Shown: positions 10,216-23,579, numbered from the stretch's first letter. The stretch: DNA of 64,000 nucleotides from Larix kaempferi (GCA_027924585.1 BSBM01000606.1:11351501-11415500), one strand, 5' to 3'. Notes: generated from the sequence alone by a model not told the origin. A program made the numbers and translations.

Positions 10216-11529
10216 TTTAGATTGATAAAAAATTATGTGTTGCCAGAGTGAAGCAATTAAATAAATGGTCGTAGTAGAGTTTTTGGGTACTATTACACAG
10301 GTGTCGGCTTGAAAATAGCCTCAATCTGCATTCCTGGGTACGTTGGGGACCCAAAACAATAGACAAAAATCATAAGAAATACCTAAGATGTTGGTGCCAC
10401 TATGGCTTGTGATGATGCCCTAGTTGAAGGTCATCCATGTATCTCAAAAAAAGTATGGGTCAAACAAATCATCCTCATAAGGGATTCTACAATCATAGTT
10501 AAGGGATTGTGAATTCACTCCATATCGAGATCATGTGATATAATGGAATGAGATGCAAGCTCATTCCATTTACTTATTGTTAGGGTTTCCTACTCTAACC
10601 ACTAAATACAACCTTATTCGATGTGTGAAGATGCTCAATAACTCCTATAGATCCACGTTCAGCTGTTGATGAACATTGATATGCACCCCTATGTGGAGTT
10701 TTACTCTCAAGTCACATTTCACATGAATACCAATGGCTAAAATATCTAAGTGCCTTGTCTAGATGTTCATTTAACTATTGTGCATTAAACTCAGTAGCCA
10801 TGGAAATTGCGTCGTTTGCTGAGGCTATGAGTAGGTGCTTGATCCATGCTTGTAATTATTGGTGTTTTGAGAGTTAACTCCATTTCTGTTTGTGTGGACA
10901 ACTTCAATTTCTTATAAGTTCTCTGCACAATTTGTCTATTTAGTTTATCAAAAATGAAGGAGCTTCATTTGTCCATGGAACCCTCCTTAGAGGTTGTGTA
11001 CAGGATTATCCTACAGGATTATAGTTTGTCCCCAAACTTGTATACATATATATATATATTAACTTTTCATTTTGACTTTGCAGCCCACAGAAAACCAGGA
11101 GCCATTGGTGTTCTAGTCCGAAGGTTGAGATCGATCTGCTCTAGCTATAAATCAAATGTCACCATTTTTTGCAATAGTAATAAATGACCAATGGCATGAT
11201 GATCATTTTTGGTGACTTGAACGATCATTTTTGGTCATTTTTGGTTACTTGAAAGATCATTTTTGGTTAGTTGAACATAGTTTCCTTGTGACTGAGCTTC
11301 TGGCAATCAAATTATTTGCTTATGGCAAGTATTGGAATACGACTTTTGTTATTGTCATGTATGGTTTGAAACTGTATGGTTACTCGAATATCTGATCATC
11401 TTATTCCTTCCTCTTGTCATCTATCCTATTTCAATTTTGGCGGTCGTGTTATGATCTTGTGGAAACTATTATGATATTTTTTACCTACACTGTGGAAGGA
11501 AATGGGCAAGATCTCCATCCTCTATAGAT
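10216..11529. other. Unassigned stretch
   Basis: No gene, LTR or repeat family recognised. It contains a short TA-rich run near 11046 and small direct repeats of ATCATTTTTGGT near 11200-11270. Confidence 0.4.
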
Positions 11530-12430
11530 TTGTCTACTGGACAAAGTCAGGGTTCCAACTGGAGATGCCTCGGTTGCCAGTTTGTGCAACTTTCATCCTC
11601 GGATGATCTTCGTTACTATTGTTTTTGTGGGAAGGTGCAAGAACCAAAGGTGGAATTTTATCTCATTCTACATTCATGTGGAGGACCATGTGGTAAGACA
11701 CTTGAAAAGGAAAAGAAAACACCTAGTTTCCCACATACATGTACTCTCCAATGTCATCCAGGTTTTTCCCATCTTGCTCGGCAATGGCCCCACCCCAATC
11801 TTGCCCATGTGGGAAAACAACAATTACAAGGAGATGTTCTGAATATAAATCCATTGGATCGTGTGGACGGTGCTGTGAGAAACCTATCAGATGTGGACGC
11901 CATTATTGTGACAAAGTCTGCCATGAAGGCCTATGTGATCCTTGCAAGGTCTTGATAAAAGCTTCATGCTTTTATGGGGAAAAGGAGGAGATGATAATTT
12001 GTGGCAATATGGAGATCTAGGGGGAATTAGACTGGAAAAATGGTGTATTTTCATGTGAGAACCTATGCATGAAGATGCTTTCCTTTCAAAATCATAAGTG
12101 CTGCAAGAGATATCATCTTGTAGAATGTGGAGAATGTGAACTATCACCTGGGAAGGTCAAATCTTGCCCCTCTGGTAAAAAAAAGTTGCAAAGTCAGAGG
12201 AAGAGTTTTATGGATAGTGTGCCAACCTATTTAGAGGTATGTGAGAAGCTTCTTCCCTGCAGTAAACATTTCTGTATAAATACTTGTCACCATGGTAAAT
12301 GTGGTCCTTGCTTGGTTTCTGTTAATCATAAATGTCGATGTGGATCATTATCTCAGATAGTCCCTTGGAGAGGCATGATTAGCTCCATGGAGATGGTTGG
12401 TAGCAGCATTCAAGGATCTTTAGAACTGTA
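11530..12430 (+). pseudogene. NF-X1-type zinc finger protein (NFXL1-like) fragment, pseudogene
   Basis: Two plus frames join into the cysteine-rich fingers of NF-X1-like nuclear proteins, which in plants (NFXL1) act in stress-response transcription. Visible pieces in order: WRCLGCQFVQL, CFCGKVQEP, HSCGGPCGKTLEKE, HTCTLQCHPG, then after a frameshift near 11765-11775 SCPCGKTTITRRCSE, CGRHYCDKVCHEG, LCDPCKVLIKASC, and after a stop at 12017-12019 CEKLLPCSKHFC, TCHHGKCGPC and HKCRCGS. The repeated C-x(1-6)-H-x-C-x3-C finger pattern is the family hallmark. Only about four fingers of the usual longer array are present, with no start codon and no C-terminus. It is a truncated, decayed copy; I see no intron within it. 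Resolving it needs comparison with a full-length paralogue. Confidence 0.8.
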
Positions 12431-13620
12431 AAAGACTGGAGTTATATTGGGTTGGTCTCTTCTCAACCTTCTTGACATATTAAGATACGACGGAGCAGAT
12501 TTTGGCTAATCTTCTGATTCTCTATTTCTGATCTTTTTTCAATCAGTCTTGACCCTAGATGATTATCAATGTCAGTTTTTATCTGCTTTGCCATGTGTCA
12601 ATATCATCAGTGAAGCAATGCTGGGTTGGAATTACATGGATTTCTGTTAATTTTTGCATCTTTAAATGACCTGTATTAACATGTTTATAGAGCAGTAATT
12701 GGATTCTTGCCATAGCATCAAATATGCCTTGCAAAATAAATTTATTCCTGATCAGTTTCTGTGTACTCCAATTTACATGAGTTTGGACATTAAATTGTCC
12801 ATATTGAATAAATATCTTCAAATCAAAGTTACAAGGATATAGATTTAGATAAGTCGGATTTTTTTACAGAACTTTGGATAACATGCAACTGCACATGGCA
12901 TACATGAAATTACATATAAAACATGTGGAAAATAAATTTTGTAAAGCATGATATCATATCTGAAACAGATTTCATGGGGAAATAAATATAGGAGTCAAAA
13001 TAATACAGCATAAGATGCAATCATTTTCATTCATTAAGCTTTATGCAATTTAATGTGGTTTGGAAATTTGAGCCTTATTACTTGTAATTTTGTGACATGA
13101 CGGATGAAACAATGCAATGGTTAGGTAGACATAGAATAGAGATTATATAATTTATTACTACTATTGCATCCATTGCTTTTTGGGTGTTAAGAAGCCAATA
13201 AAGTTTCTCGTGTGAAGGAGTTCCAGCTGATGAGTGGCGTTCTAGTACATGTCAATTGTAAAGTGTAACAAACAATTGTGGTACCAGTTTATATAAATTA
13301 TTTTTTGAGTAGCCCAGGGAAATCCTACAAATTGCTATTACTAATTGTACTTCCTAGCCCTATTGACCTACCTGGAAATATGTCCCACACTGTCTGAAAT
13401 GGTTCCCCTATGGATCCTGTGTGGTCCTGTGGCATAAACCCCCCAAATATAGATCCATGATGGATTATGTATATGTTGGCCCCGGGTCGGTGAGTGGGAA
13501 TAGGGATAGGTCTTATTAGACAACCTTGGATGGGATTTCATGATAAGAGCTTGTATTTGGCATATAAGGTGTATTCATTAATTTGAAACTCTATAGGGCT
13601 GCTACATATAATTTGGTACC
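12431..13620. other. Unassigned stretch between two gene fragments
   Basis: No coding signal or known repeat. If the P5A ATPase copy was once longer, its upstream exons should be here; I could not find the phosphorylation-site exon. Confidence 0.4.
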
Positions 13621-16600
13621 CCATTTTTATTTAAAATGAATATTGTCAGTGTGGTAAGATGTCCACAAAGTAGGAGAAAGCTTGTTAAAGGGTTTGGCTC
13701 AAACTTCTCGGGGATCAAATCCTGAATTATCTATATTTAAATCTTAGAGCATTTCACAGTTTACTATAAAATCATCAACTACTGATTCTTTTTTAGCTTT
13801 CCACCACCAGGACAAAGTTTACCAAGTTGATCCAGGGGTCTTTTGTTTTAAGTTTTTATATTTGTGTTTTATAATGATAATTATTGATCTTATTATCTCT
13901 TCTTTGCAAGGTGCACCAGAAACTATTCACGAAAGGCTAATAGATTTAGCCCTAGGATATGTGGATACCTACAAGAACTATAATCGTCAAGGATCTCGAG
14001 TTCTTTCCCTTGCATACAAGCATCTTCCTGAAATGGTAGTATGTAGATGATGTTGTGGTTAATGTTTCATATACTATTAGTATTAGTTTTCTTCCTCATA
14101 TTCTACATTTGACAACTTGAGTTCTCTCAACTTGTACTTGGTAATCTGCATTTGTTACAATTTCTCAGAATATGGATTATACTGTAGTAGGGTTGTTACG
14201 TAAAAACAATATTTTTCTGCATTAAAGAAAAAAAAATGGTCTTTAACTTGAGACACATGGAAATTTTAACGGGATTTCAAACTTATGAAAGGGGGGATAG
14301 AATCAGTCTTTGAAAGCATATCAAATTCCTAGGTTTATTTTGGAAAACATGGGTACATGGCTAGGGTTTGTGTTCATAGTGATGAAAACTGGAATTAGGA
14401 TGGTCGGTGTCAGGCTTTGAAAGCATATCAGATTCCTAGGTTTATTTTGGAAAACATATGTACATGGATAGGGTTTGTGTTCATAGTGATGCAAACTGGA
14501 ATTAGGATGGTCGGTGTGTATTGTGTTGTCTTATAAAAATTGATTGTCTTTTACTTTTGTGCTCACTTATTCAAGTAATTTGGTTGTGCAACTTTTTGGA
14601 GATGAATATCCATTTGATATTTTTCCCCAAATTTGATAAATGTTTCTTTTTACAAGTAATCGGAGTAAGGATTTCTCTAAGGTATTGTTCAGAAAAAGGA
14701 TTTTTCACAGGTTGTGCACCTAGATCCTTATGGATTTACTCAACCAATTATGCCTTAAAATTTGCATAGGACTTTGTTTATAACCATGCAAATTGATGGA
14801 AGGTAGTAGTTCTTCATCTCACAAACCAAATCGCATTTGCTTGCTAAGCATACCATTTGGAGGTTACTTGGAAAAGTCAACATGTTGGCCTATAGAAAAC
14901 ATTTATGTAATCATCAAAAGTCATAATAAGTCCCAAATTCATTGATAAAATCAGTCTCTATCAAATCATGTCCTTAAAGATATTTTTTGTCTCTGTGTTG
15001 AAGGAATATATTAGTAATTTGTAGTGCAAGTCACTTTATACCTAATCACTAATGTTAACTTGGTGTCTCTACCAATGTTATCAATTCTAGTTTCAAGTTC
15101 TCAAGGCTATACTTTTAGTTCTACAAAATGTAACATTTAATTTTTAATTTTTGGATTCTAATATTTTATATGTATGCATTGCAGGTTGGTGATGCTAGGA
15201 GCTTAGATAGAGAAACCGTTTAAAGTGGACTTACTTTTCAGGATTTGCGGTCAGTCATTCATATTGTGATATTTGTGCTCTTCAAGTTTGATATGTTGGT
15301 TACTTTTCCATAGGTGCTATAATGTGTTTATGTTTGTATTGTGATTACTTATTGTTTACTTTTAGGCATTTAATTTTCCTATTTAAGCTGACTCTGCCGA
15401 TGTCCTTAGGGAACTTAAAGAGTCATCACATGATTTGGTATGTGATACTTTGATCTCAGTGTAATAAGCCATCTATGGAATTTTGCTTGAACCATTACAG
15501 ACATGTATTGACATGGACTTCCATTTTATGTAGGTGATGATTACAGGTGATCAGGCTTTGACAGCTTGCCATGTTGCAGGTCAAGTTCACATTGTTTCAC
15601 AACCTCCTTTAATCTTGACTCCAATTACAAACAATGAAGGGTTTGAGTGGCTCTCACCTGATGAGATGATGAAAATTCCTTATAGGTAATAAATATTTTG
15701 TAGTATACCTAATCACTATTATTTACATTTATAACCCAAGTAATAATATTTACTCATGTAGTGTATTTAATTACTATTATTTACGTTAATAATTATTAAT
15801 ATAAATAATAGTCTTGTGGTATACTACATAGTTCCTGTTATCCATTTTGAAATTTGCTTTATCTGTATTATAAAATTAGTGAGAAGGAACTTGTGAAGAG
15901 ACTTTCAAAGATTTCTAGTTAATTATTATGAATAAGATACTCTAACCTAATAGAAATTGTTGAATTCATCTCCAGTGAAGATAATGTGGAGGAATTGTCA
16001 GTTTCACATGACGCTTGTGTAGGTGGTGACTGTTTCATGATGTTGCAACATACAAATGCTATACATTCGGTGATCCCATATGTAAAGGTATGAAAATGTA
16101 TACTCTCTAGCATGAATATTTCATGGATAAATTTTACCTTGATAATTTGTAATGTTCTCCACTGCAACTGACCTTGATGAATCTATTGTAGGTTTTTGCA
16201 AGAGTTTCCCCTTAACAGAAAGAACTCATATTGACAACTCTAAAGACCGTGGGAAGAATGACATTGATGTGTGGTGATGGTACAAATGATGTCGGGGCTC
16301 TCAAATAAGTAGGGAATGGTGACCTTTTTCTTTTGCATCAATAACTTTGGCATGCCAAATAGAGCTGATTGTTTTTTCACCAATGACTTATGCAAAATTT
16401 TGAACAATTGCAGGCTCATGTTGGTGTAGCCCTTTTAAATGCAATCCCACCTACCCAATCATCCCAAAACTCTACATTGGCAAAATCATCAAATTATGGG
16501 GGTAAAATAATAAATCCAGATGGATATTCCATTTTTCTATTTTATGTTTTAAGGTGATTCAATATTTAGTCTTTACTAGATTTGTTGTAATTCTAAAATT

Positions 16601-17660
16601 TAGCAGCTAAACCCTCAAAATCAAGGATATTAATGAGTGGAGCACCTGATTTTGGAAATGCCAATGCAACTATTGGAGGAAAAGCAGGAAATACATCCAT
16701 TAATCAACTAGTGAGAAGTTTAGCATTGCCTGCTGGATCTCAAGCATCTCATGGTTCAACTAGCAATCCTCAACTTACTCCTGCTGAGAGACAAAGGCTA
16801 AAATTGAAAAATATTATGGATGAGATGGGAGAGGAGGGAAATGGCATAACTCCTCCCACTGTGAGGCTTGGGGATGCATCAATGGCTTCTCCTTTCACTG
16901 CCAAGCATGCATCAGTAAGGCTGACAATAGATATTATTCGGCAGGGACGCAACACATTTGTTACAACTTTGCAGATGTTTAATATCCTGGGATTAAATTT
17001 CCAGCAACTGCTTATGTATTAAGTGTTATGTACTTGGATGGAGTAAAGCTTGGTGATATGCAGGCCACCATTAGTGGAATTTTTACTGTAGCATTTTTCT
17101 TGTTCATTTCTCATGTTCGACCCTTCAACATGCTTTCAACCTAGCATCCACATCCAAACATCTTTTGTGCTTATGTTTTATTTTCAGTTCTGGGGCAGTT
17201 TGCAATTCACATAACATTTTTGATCTCTTCCATTAAAGAAGCAAAAAAATATATGCTAGAAGAGTGTATTGAACCTGATTCAGAGTTTCATCCAAACTTA
17301 GTCAATACAGTCTCATACATGGCCAATATGATGATACAAGTGGCCACATTTGCTGTAAACTAGATGGGCCATCCTTTCAACCAAAGTATCAAGGAGAAGA
17401 AACCTTTTTGCTATGCATTGACAGTTTTTGTTCTGTTCTTTACTTCCATCACCATAGACATGTTCCAAAGATTGAATGATTGGCTAAAGTTGGTTCCTCT
17501 ACTACAACCATTTGGAAGTAAGCTCCTTCTTTGGGCCATGCTTATGATGACTAGCTACCTTATTTGGGAGCACCTTCTGCGATGGGATTTCTCAAGTAGG
17601 ATGCCTTCATGGAAGCGGAAGCAGCGCCAAATATCTTCTAGTCATAAGAAAAATATCTAA
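13621..17660 (+). pseudogene. P5A-type P-type ATPase (endoplasmic reticulum), C-terminal half, pseudogene with introns
   Basis: Exons keep GT-AG borders: about 13621-13687, 13911-14035, 15185-15249, 15366-15437, 15534-15685, 15880-15913, 15976-16087, 16192-16308, 16414-16500 and 16607-17660. Translation shows KGAPETIHERLIDLALGYVD, SRVLSLAYKHLPEM, the VMITGDQALTACHVAGQVH motif, the hinge [37 protein letters not shown] and C-terminal membrane segments ending with a natural TAA. P5A pumps of plants (PDR2/MIA type) are ER ATPases of about 1,170-1,190 residues. Here the N-terminal membrane domain, actuator domain and DKTGT phosphorylation site are absent. Stops at 15221, 15384, 16213, 16306, 17142 and 17361, and a frameshift near 17000, confirm decay. 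Retained introns show a DNA-level copy, not a processed one. The first and sixth exon borders are the least certain. Confidence 0.88.
14304..14517 (+). repeat. 107-bp tandem duplication in a P5A pseudogene intron
   Basis: Copies 14304-14410 and 14411-14517 are adjacent, both containing GATTCCTAGGTTTATTTTGG (or AATTCCTAGG) and ending ATTAGGATGGTCGGTGT. They differ at only a few bases, so the duplication postdates most of the decay around it. Confidence 0.85.
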
Positions 17661-18401
17661 TTCATGTTGTCACTTTTTCATAGTTACAGAATTCATAGTC
17701 CATAGTAACATTTGATTTTGAGGTACCTTTTGACGTACATATTCAAAATTTTCTTGGGAGAATTTCTATTATAAACAGATGGCCTTATAACTTGAAAGGG
17801 TCTTTCTTGGCTATTTTGTCTGAAGGGGAAACTCTTTTTCCACAGTTTCTTACCAGTAGTAGTCATTATAGTCAAGTGAGTCAGAGAGAGAGTCCCATTA
17901 TTTAAGGCAAGAAATGCTGCAACCTTATAATTACTGCCATTATATTGTCCATTACTTGGGACACATTGGCAAAGATTCTAAAGGAAATGAAATGAATGTT
18001 TTTTGGATAATTGCGAGAATGATCTTAAAACATGTTATGAGTGATAGCACTCTCTTTCCCAACCATAAAGTAGTATGTTCCCTTATTCACCTATCCTTAT
18101 ATTTTATGTTTCTGAATCTTTTACGATGAGTTACATGCATGTGTATCTTCAAATTTGAACAATCGGTTAGCTTAAACTTAAACTGTTTGAATTAATTTCT
18201 TAATTCCTCTATCAATCTCATATCAAGGTCTTTCATGGAACCCAATTCTAGAATTCATATTTGTATTGGTTTATTCGACTTTCTCACTATCTCTTATGAA
18301 TCTCAACATGTTATCAATGTTATTGTGAATTTCACATGCATCCAAACATTTGGTTAGTTTAAGATTTTTTTATGATTGTGGAACTATGATTTTTTTATCA
18401 T
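17661..18401. other. Unassigned stretch
   Basis: It includes a 72-codon plus frame (17914-18129) with no recognised motif. It may include downstream sequence of the P5A copy. Confidence 0.35.
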
Positions 18402-18474
18402 CTATTTTCTAAGGCTTAAACCCTTCTTTAAGGCCAATGCCTCATTTTCTAGGGTTTTATAGGGTTTAAAACCT
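18402..18474 (+). repeat. Dispersed repeat, copy 2
   Basis: Near-copy of 5640-5712 in the same orientation, containing GCCTCATTTTCTAGGGTTTT. Shared ends with copy 1 suggest a fragment of one repeat family. Confidence 0.6.
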
Positions 18475-18520
18475 CCTTCAACTCTAACAAACTCTCCCTT
18501 ACATTCATCTACACACAGGG

Positions 18521-18664
18521 GTAGTCTTAAAAATCTAAAATAAACTTAGAATGCAAACATATGCCAGATATAAAAACTAGAGATTTTGATATAAAGGATA
18601 GTCTTAAAAATATAAAATAAACTCATAATGCAAACATATGTCAGATAAAAAAACTAGAGATTTT
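18521..18664 (+). repeat. Tandem duplication, period about 76 bp
   Basis: GTAGTCTTAAAAAT...ACTAGAGATTTTG at 18521-18589 is repeated at 18597-18664 with few changes. Confidence 0.75.
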
Positions 18665-18789
18665 GCATTATATCAAGACATCATACATAGAATATGGTAA
18701 GAGCTTCAATGAGAGGCTCTGAACCCAAACAAGAGATAGGATTGATCACTAAAGCAATTCATACAAATCAGAAACTTAAGTCACATATA

Positions 18790-20272
18790 ATCTACTTATG
18801 TTAAGGAAAGAATTATGACAACACAAATTTAGAGTTTTCATGTAATCATAATTGAGCATAAGGATGACCTTAAGATACTTACAATCACATGCATAAATAT
18901 ATCATCAATAAACACAACCACAAATTTATACAATTATTTATGAAGGACACTATTCATTAGACACATGAACGTGGTCGAAGCATTAGTAAAAGAGAATAGT
19001 ACAACCATAAATTCATAATGCACGTACCGTGTTCAAAATGTTATCTTGTAAACATCTTCGTCTTTAATTCTCACTTGGTGATAACCAGACCATTAATCAG
19101 TTTCTTAGAATACCGCAGCTCCTCGTACTTAATCAAACATATCATGTATGCATGGGAGTGGGTATCTATTTTTAATAGTCATTTTATTAAGTTTTCTATA
19201 ATCTATGCAGAGTCTTAAGGTGTCATCTTTATTTTTAACAAAAAGTATCGGTGCTCTCCACGAGGACAACTCGGTCTTATGTACTTTTTATCTAGGATTT
19301 CTTGTAATTTCATTTTTAATTCTACTAATTCTGGTGTGTTCATTCTATATGGGTATTTAGAAGCAAGTACTACTCTAGGTACTAATTAAATAGTAAAATC
19401 AATCTCCCTCATTGGAGGTAACCCATGTATTTCCTCTCGAAAGACATCTTTAAATTCTTCCAAAATGAGATAATCTTCTAATCCAGGTTTGACTTCTTTA
19501 TCAGAATTCCCAGTTATATGAACAACAAACATTTAACATCCCTTTCTAGCACATTTCTTTAACTATAAAACAAATATTTTTCTACTAAAAACCTTCCTAG
19601 GAATACCTTTAACAAGCCTACTATTACCTTATTCATCAATGCAAGTAAAATTATTTTCAAAACAATTTAATATCACTGTGTTTTTCTAACCTATCCATAC
19701 CAATCAACATGTCATATGAACTCAAAGGAAAAATACTTGTGTAACTAAATCATTCATGATAAATGCACAACTATGAATAAAACTAGTTACTTTTCTTTTT
19801 ATTCCCATAGCTAACTGTACTAACCACGACTTTTCAAACTCATGCTTTTTAATCTTACACATTTCTACTAATTTAGGAGATATTAAACTCAAAGTAGAAT
19901 TGGAATCAATCAAAATAGAAGTGGATTTATAAAAGATATTACCTTCAACTTCTATCATAGAAGGTTGTTAGTCTCCTTGATGGTTATCCAATGTTTCACT
20001 TATCTTTGTAATATTTCAAGCAACTTCTCCAACTGTGTCAGCTTCCTTTACTATATGAATACTTCAACTATCCTTTTATGAGGACAATCCTGATAAAACT
20101 GACCTTCCCCACAACCCCAACACCTCAAGTGTTCTCTTTTTATTTATTCATTTTTATTATTAATGAAATTATCTTTAAGCTCATATTTGATTAGTTGTCG
20201 TTTATCTCTAAAGGTGTTCTTGTGGTAACTCTTTTGTTTATTAAAAGGCTTAAAATGTCTCCTTTTAAACTC
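18790..20272 (-). mobile_element. G0: eroded Ty3/gypsy relic (gag end, protease, reverse transcriptase)
   Basis: On the minus strand from 20272 downwards the order is that of gypsy pol. A gag tail has one zinc knuckle, CWGCGEGQFYQDC, near 20090-20130, with F in place of histidine. A retropepsin reads ILIDSNSTLSLISPKLVEMC (DSNS for the usual DSG/DTG). Then come LPPMREIDF, YPYRMNTPELVELKM, the SGYHQVRIKDEDVYK segment, and the RT centre FVVVFIDDIFMH (FIDD for YxDD). Stops and frameshifts are frequent. It is cut off cleanly at 20272, inside gag, by the end of T1, so the rest of its gag and its 5' LTR should lie beyond 64000. Confidence 0.75.
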
Positions 20273-23200
20273 TGTTAACGGACAATCCACTCGAGCGGAC
20301 ATAAGCCGAATCTCCCTAGTTCAAGCGAATCTAGAACAAATAGTACAGAATACAAAACTCATTTCCTAGATCTAGTTATAGATAGAGTACTTAGATATCA
20401 TACCTTTCAGATCGCAGATCCTTCTCCTTGTTGTTGCTCCAAGTCTCGCGGTCACCAGATCTCCAGCTACAAGACCTGTCAAGACAATATGGAAACGATA
20501 CAAGTAGTACAAGATATCTAAACAATAACTGATCTAAACTAACAGTTGAGGAAGAAAGTTCTAAACATCATCAACGAGACAAAATTTATGGAAAGAGATT
20601 ATATCAACTCTATAAAAAGTGGAAATACATAGAAAAGATGAAGCTAAAGCCAAAGCCTAAACGTTGCATCCTCCATCCAACATGTCCAATCCAAGCCTCC
20701 AAAATGGTACACGCCTCCCAATCACTAGTATGGATCCTATCAGCATAAGGGTACCATAGACCTTCCCCCCTCCCATGGAGAGAGTGGGTGTTTATATAGG
20801 GATAAAGAGATAAGGTAGGTTGAGGATTAGGGGGAGATGGTTAAGGGATCTTCCCATTAGGTTAGGAACCGAAATGCCACCTCACCTAGAACCTAGGGAT
20901 AGGCCTCCAGATCACTCATCTTTGAGAATGGGCTCGAAGATACTCTTTTATCCAAATAACTAACATCGTCGCAGGTTACATTAGGACAACCTGTGACGTC
21001 GCATGTTGCACAAGGGAAGATTGCGACGACCTTGAAAAGTAGGTCAGTTAAGCCCTCAAGTCATGGGAAACTTCAGGGATGTGTTTTTACTCTAAAATGG
21101 GTTTAGGTAAAATAGCAAAGAGTTTACACAATGGTCAAGATGATGACATTATCACAACGGTCATGATGACAACACTTGGTTATAATGACGATACTTGCAA
21201 TGGTCATGGTGACAACACTAGTTCAGGACGACGATACTTGCAACGCTTGCGACACTTGCACAAGGGTGATGAAATTTTGGTGTAACAGAATTCCCACCAA
21301 AGCATGAAGCTAACGGAATGAGACAGGTGAAATGCTTTGTAGTAAGAAAACAATGGCAAGGACTTGCTGGTTGGAAGGAGTTGTTGCAGAAATGGCCTGA
21401 GATCCACAAGTCTCATACAACACAAAACGTGGCTGCCGACCAATACGTTGCAGATCCATGATAGTAAAGACTTACTGAACAAAATCATGGCTACTAGAAT
21501 CAATCATAGATCCATGATGAGATGATAGCATAGTCATGACCAATACAAAAGTGGATCCATGTAATATGACTCAATACAAACTCCATTGCAACCTGGGTCA
21601 GACATGACTCCCCAGGGTCTTCAAGCTGAACCCACAATGATACGAATCTCTCCATGTGATTACAAATGTCTTAATGTCAAACATGGTAGAAACCACCTGA
21701 TTACCAGTCATTGATGTAAACTGTTAACAAGTGTGAGGGAGATCACCATTGATGTCAATGATTCCCAAGGTATCACAGTACATATCATCAAGCGCAAATA
21801 AATGAATTGAAGTTGAACGAGAGATGAAATCTTTCAATCAAGAGTCAATGATGTAAACTCATGATGAAAGCACGGTAACCTGCCATTGAGGCATGCAGGG
21901 CCAAGGTACTTGGTTGGTTTCTAGATTCAATCCTCAGATGATGAGTTGATGTTGACAAGGATGAATCCGTCGAAGGAAAGCCATGACGAATCCCCCATCA
22001 ATCGACACAAAACATGACAAAAGATGTGTAGAGTAGATTGGATGGTATAGTAATGTGCAAGACTGACTCAAGGTAGACTGACATGATTGAAGGTGTACTA
22101 ACTGCAATAATGAGGAACAAACGTCTCTTGAACATGGGCATGGCATGATTTGGCAGTATTGACATGACGAGAATGATACCAACACCTAATGCAACTGATG
22201 TTGGAAGCATTCTTTGGCTGATCCAAAGGAGAGACGCGACTCATGAAATTGACAAGACTCGAGGACAAATAGATTATCCGAGTACTGAATGCAAATGCAA
22301 ACGAGTGCCATGTTTAAGAGTGACTATGTACTGCCATAATTAAGATGTAATACAAAGTCTTCCATTTTTCCCCATCATGATTGATGGGTGCCTCATGTGT
22401 TTTTTATGAGCTTGATGAGGATAACCAGATGCTCGGTATAGCTCATCTCATAGATGAGTCAAATCCCAAATATTTTACGAACCTGGGATAGGAGGGGTTT
22501 GTCCCATTATGGGCCCTTCAATGTGAAAATTTTAACGAGTCCACAAAAGGTAAACTCAGTCGTCATTTCATGTTTATAGAGTCTGAAAAGAACTAAAGAA
22601 GACTCCAATGGTCCTTTTTCGTAAAGTTATCCTCATCGCTCAAAAAATGGTAAAACAACGCGGGAGAGGACTCTTCTAGTCATGATTGGCCGGAGTATAC
22701 TTTTTTCGTAATTACTACCTCCTGGTCCAAAAAAGGGGTAAACTATCACCAGAAAGACGATCATTCAAATGCTTTTACAAGCATGAAAGCATCAAGTTTG
22801 CTTGCCAATCTTTTCCTATTTAGGGAGTCTGAAAAGAGCTTAAAAAGGACTCCATGAACAACTTTGTCATGGTTGATGACCGAGTACAACAAAGGAAAAG
22901 GAAACTCGACACATTTCCTTTTCCGTAAATAGTCTAGCGAGGCCAGATAAAGTGATAAACCTATACTCGTTAGACACACCTTTTTAACTCAAATTTTTAA
23001 CGAGCGCGAGAATGGTATCAAAAGCACTCAGAATGTTTTTCATGTTTGAACTAGAGCACGAAAAAGTAAAAACTAAGCTTGAACCACTTTTCATGTTTTA
23101 ACCAGAGCACGAAAAAGTAGAAAGTAAGCTCAAACCACTTTTCATATTTCAACCAGAGCACGAAAAAAGTGAGAAGTAAGCTCAAATACTATCTTCATGT

Positions 23201-23422
23201 TTTTAACTAGCTCGAAGATAGGTTGGAAGAATGCTCATGATATCTGCTTCATTTTTTAATGAGCTTGTAATAGAAAATGAACTATGGTCGGGATAATTTT
23301 CATGGTTTAATGACCTCGAAACCTAAAAAAGGAAAGTATGCTCGAAAATGTTCCCAGTGGTGAACTTTTCCCCAACATGGTATCAAGAGGTTGATGTGTG
23401 CCCCCAGCATGATTGCTGGATG
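20273..23422 (-). repeat. T1 3' LTR (at least 3.15 kb)
   Basis: Collinear with 60843-64000. It begins TGTTAACG (the CA end of the LTR on the minus strand). A minus-strand TATATAAA at 20791-20798 fits a promoter, leaving about 500 bp for R and U5. The inner edge cannot be set because the right copy runs off the window. It is beyond 23422 and could reach the end of the repeat field near 24640. Confidence 0.75.
20791..20798 (-). promoter_or_regulatory. TATA box of T1 LTR
   Basis: TATATAAA on the minus strand, conserved at 61361-61368 in the other LTR, set in a GC-richer context (CCCTATATAAACACCC). Position within the LTR fits the U3/R border. Confidence 0.5.
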
Positions 23423-23579
23423 TAAGTGAATTACCTCCAACGTGGTGTGGAGAGCCGATCAAGTTGACTTTAACGTAACTTCTAGAGGTTGAAGACATGC
23501 CCCAAAGCTTCATTTCATTTTCCTAAGGCATAGGCAAGTGAAAAGAAGGTTCAGGTACTAAGTCTACGGGGAGACTCGA

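Noticed and set aside
11530-12430. A functional NF-X1 gene
   Set aside because: A frameshift, an in-frame stop, no start codon and a missing C-terminus show a fragment.
14521-14769. An 82-codon plus frame in the P5A intron as a separate gene
   Set aside because: It lies between matched exons, has no motif and is of chance length for AT-rich sequence.
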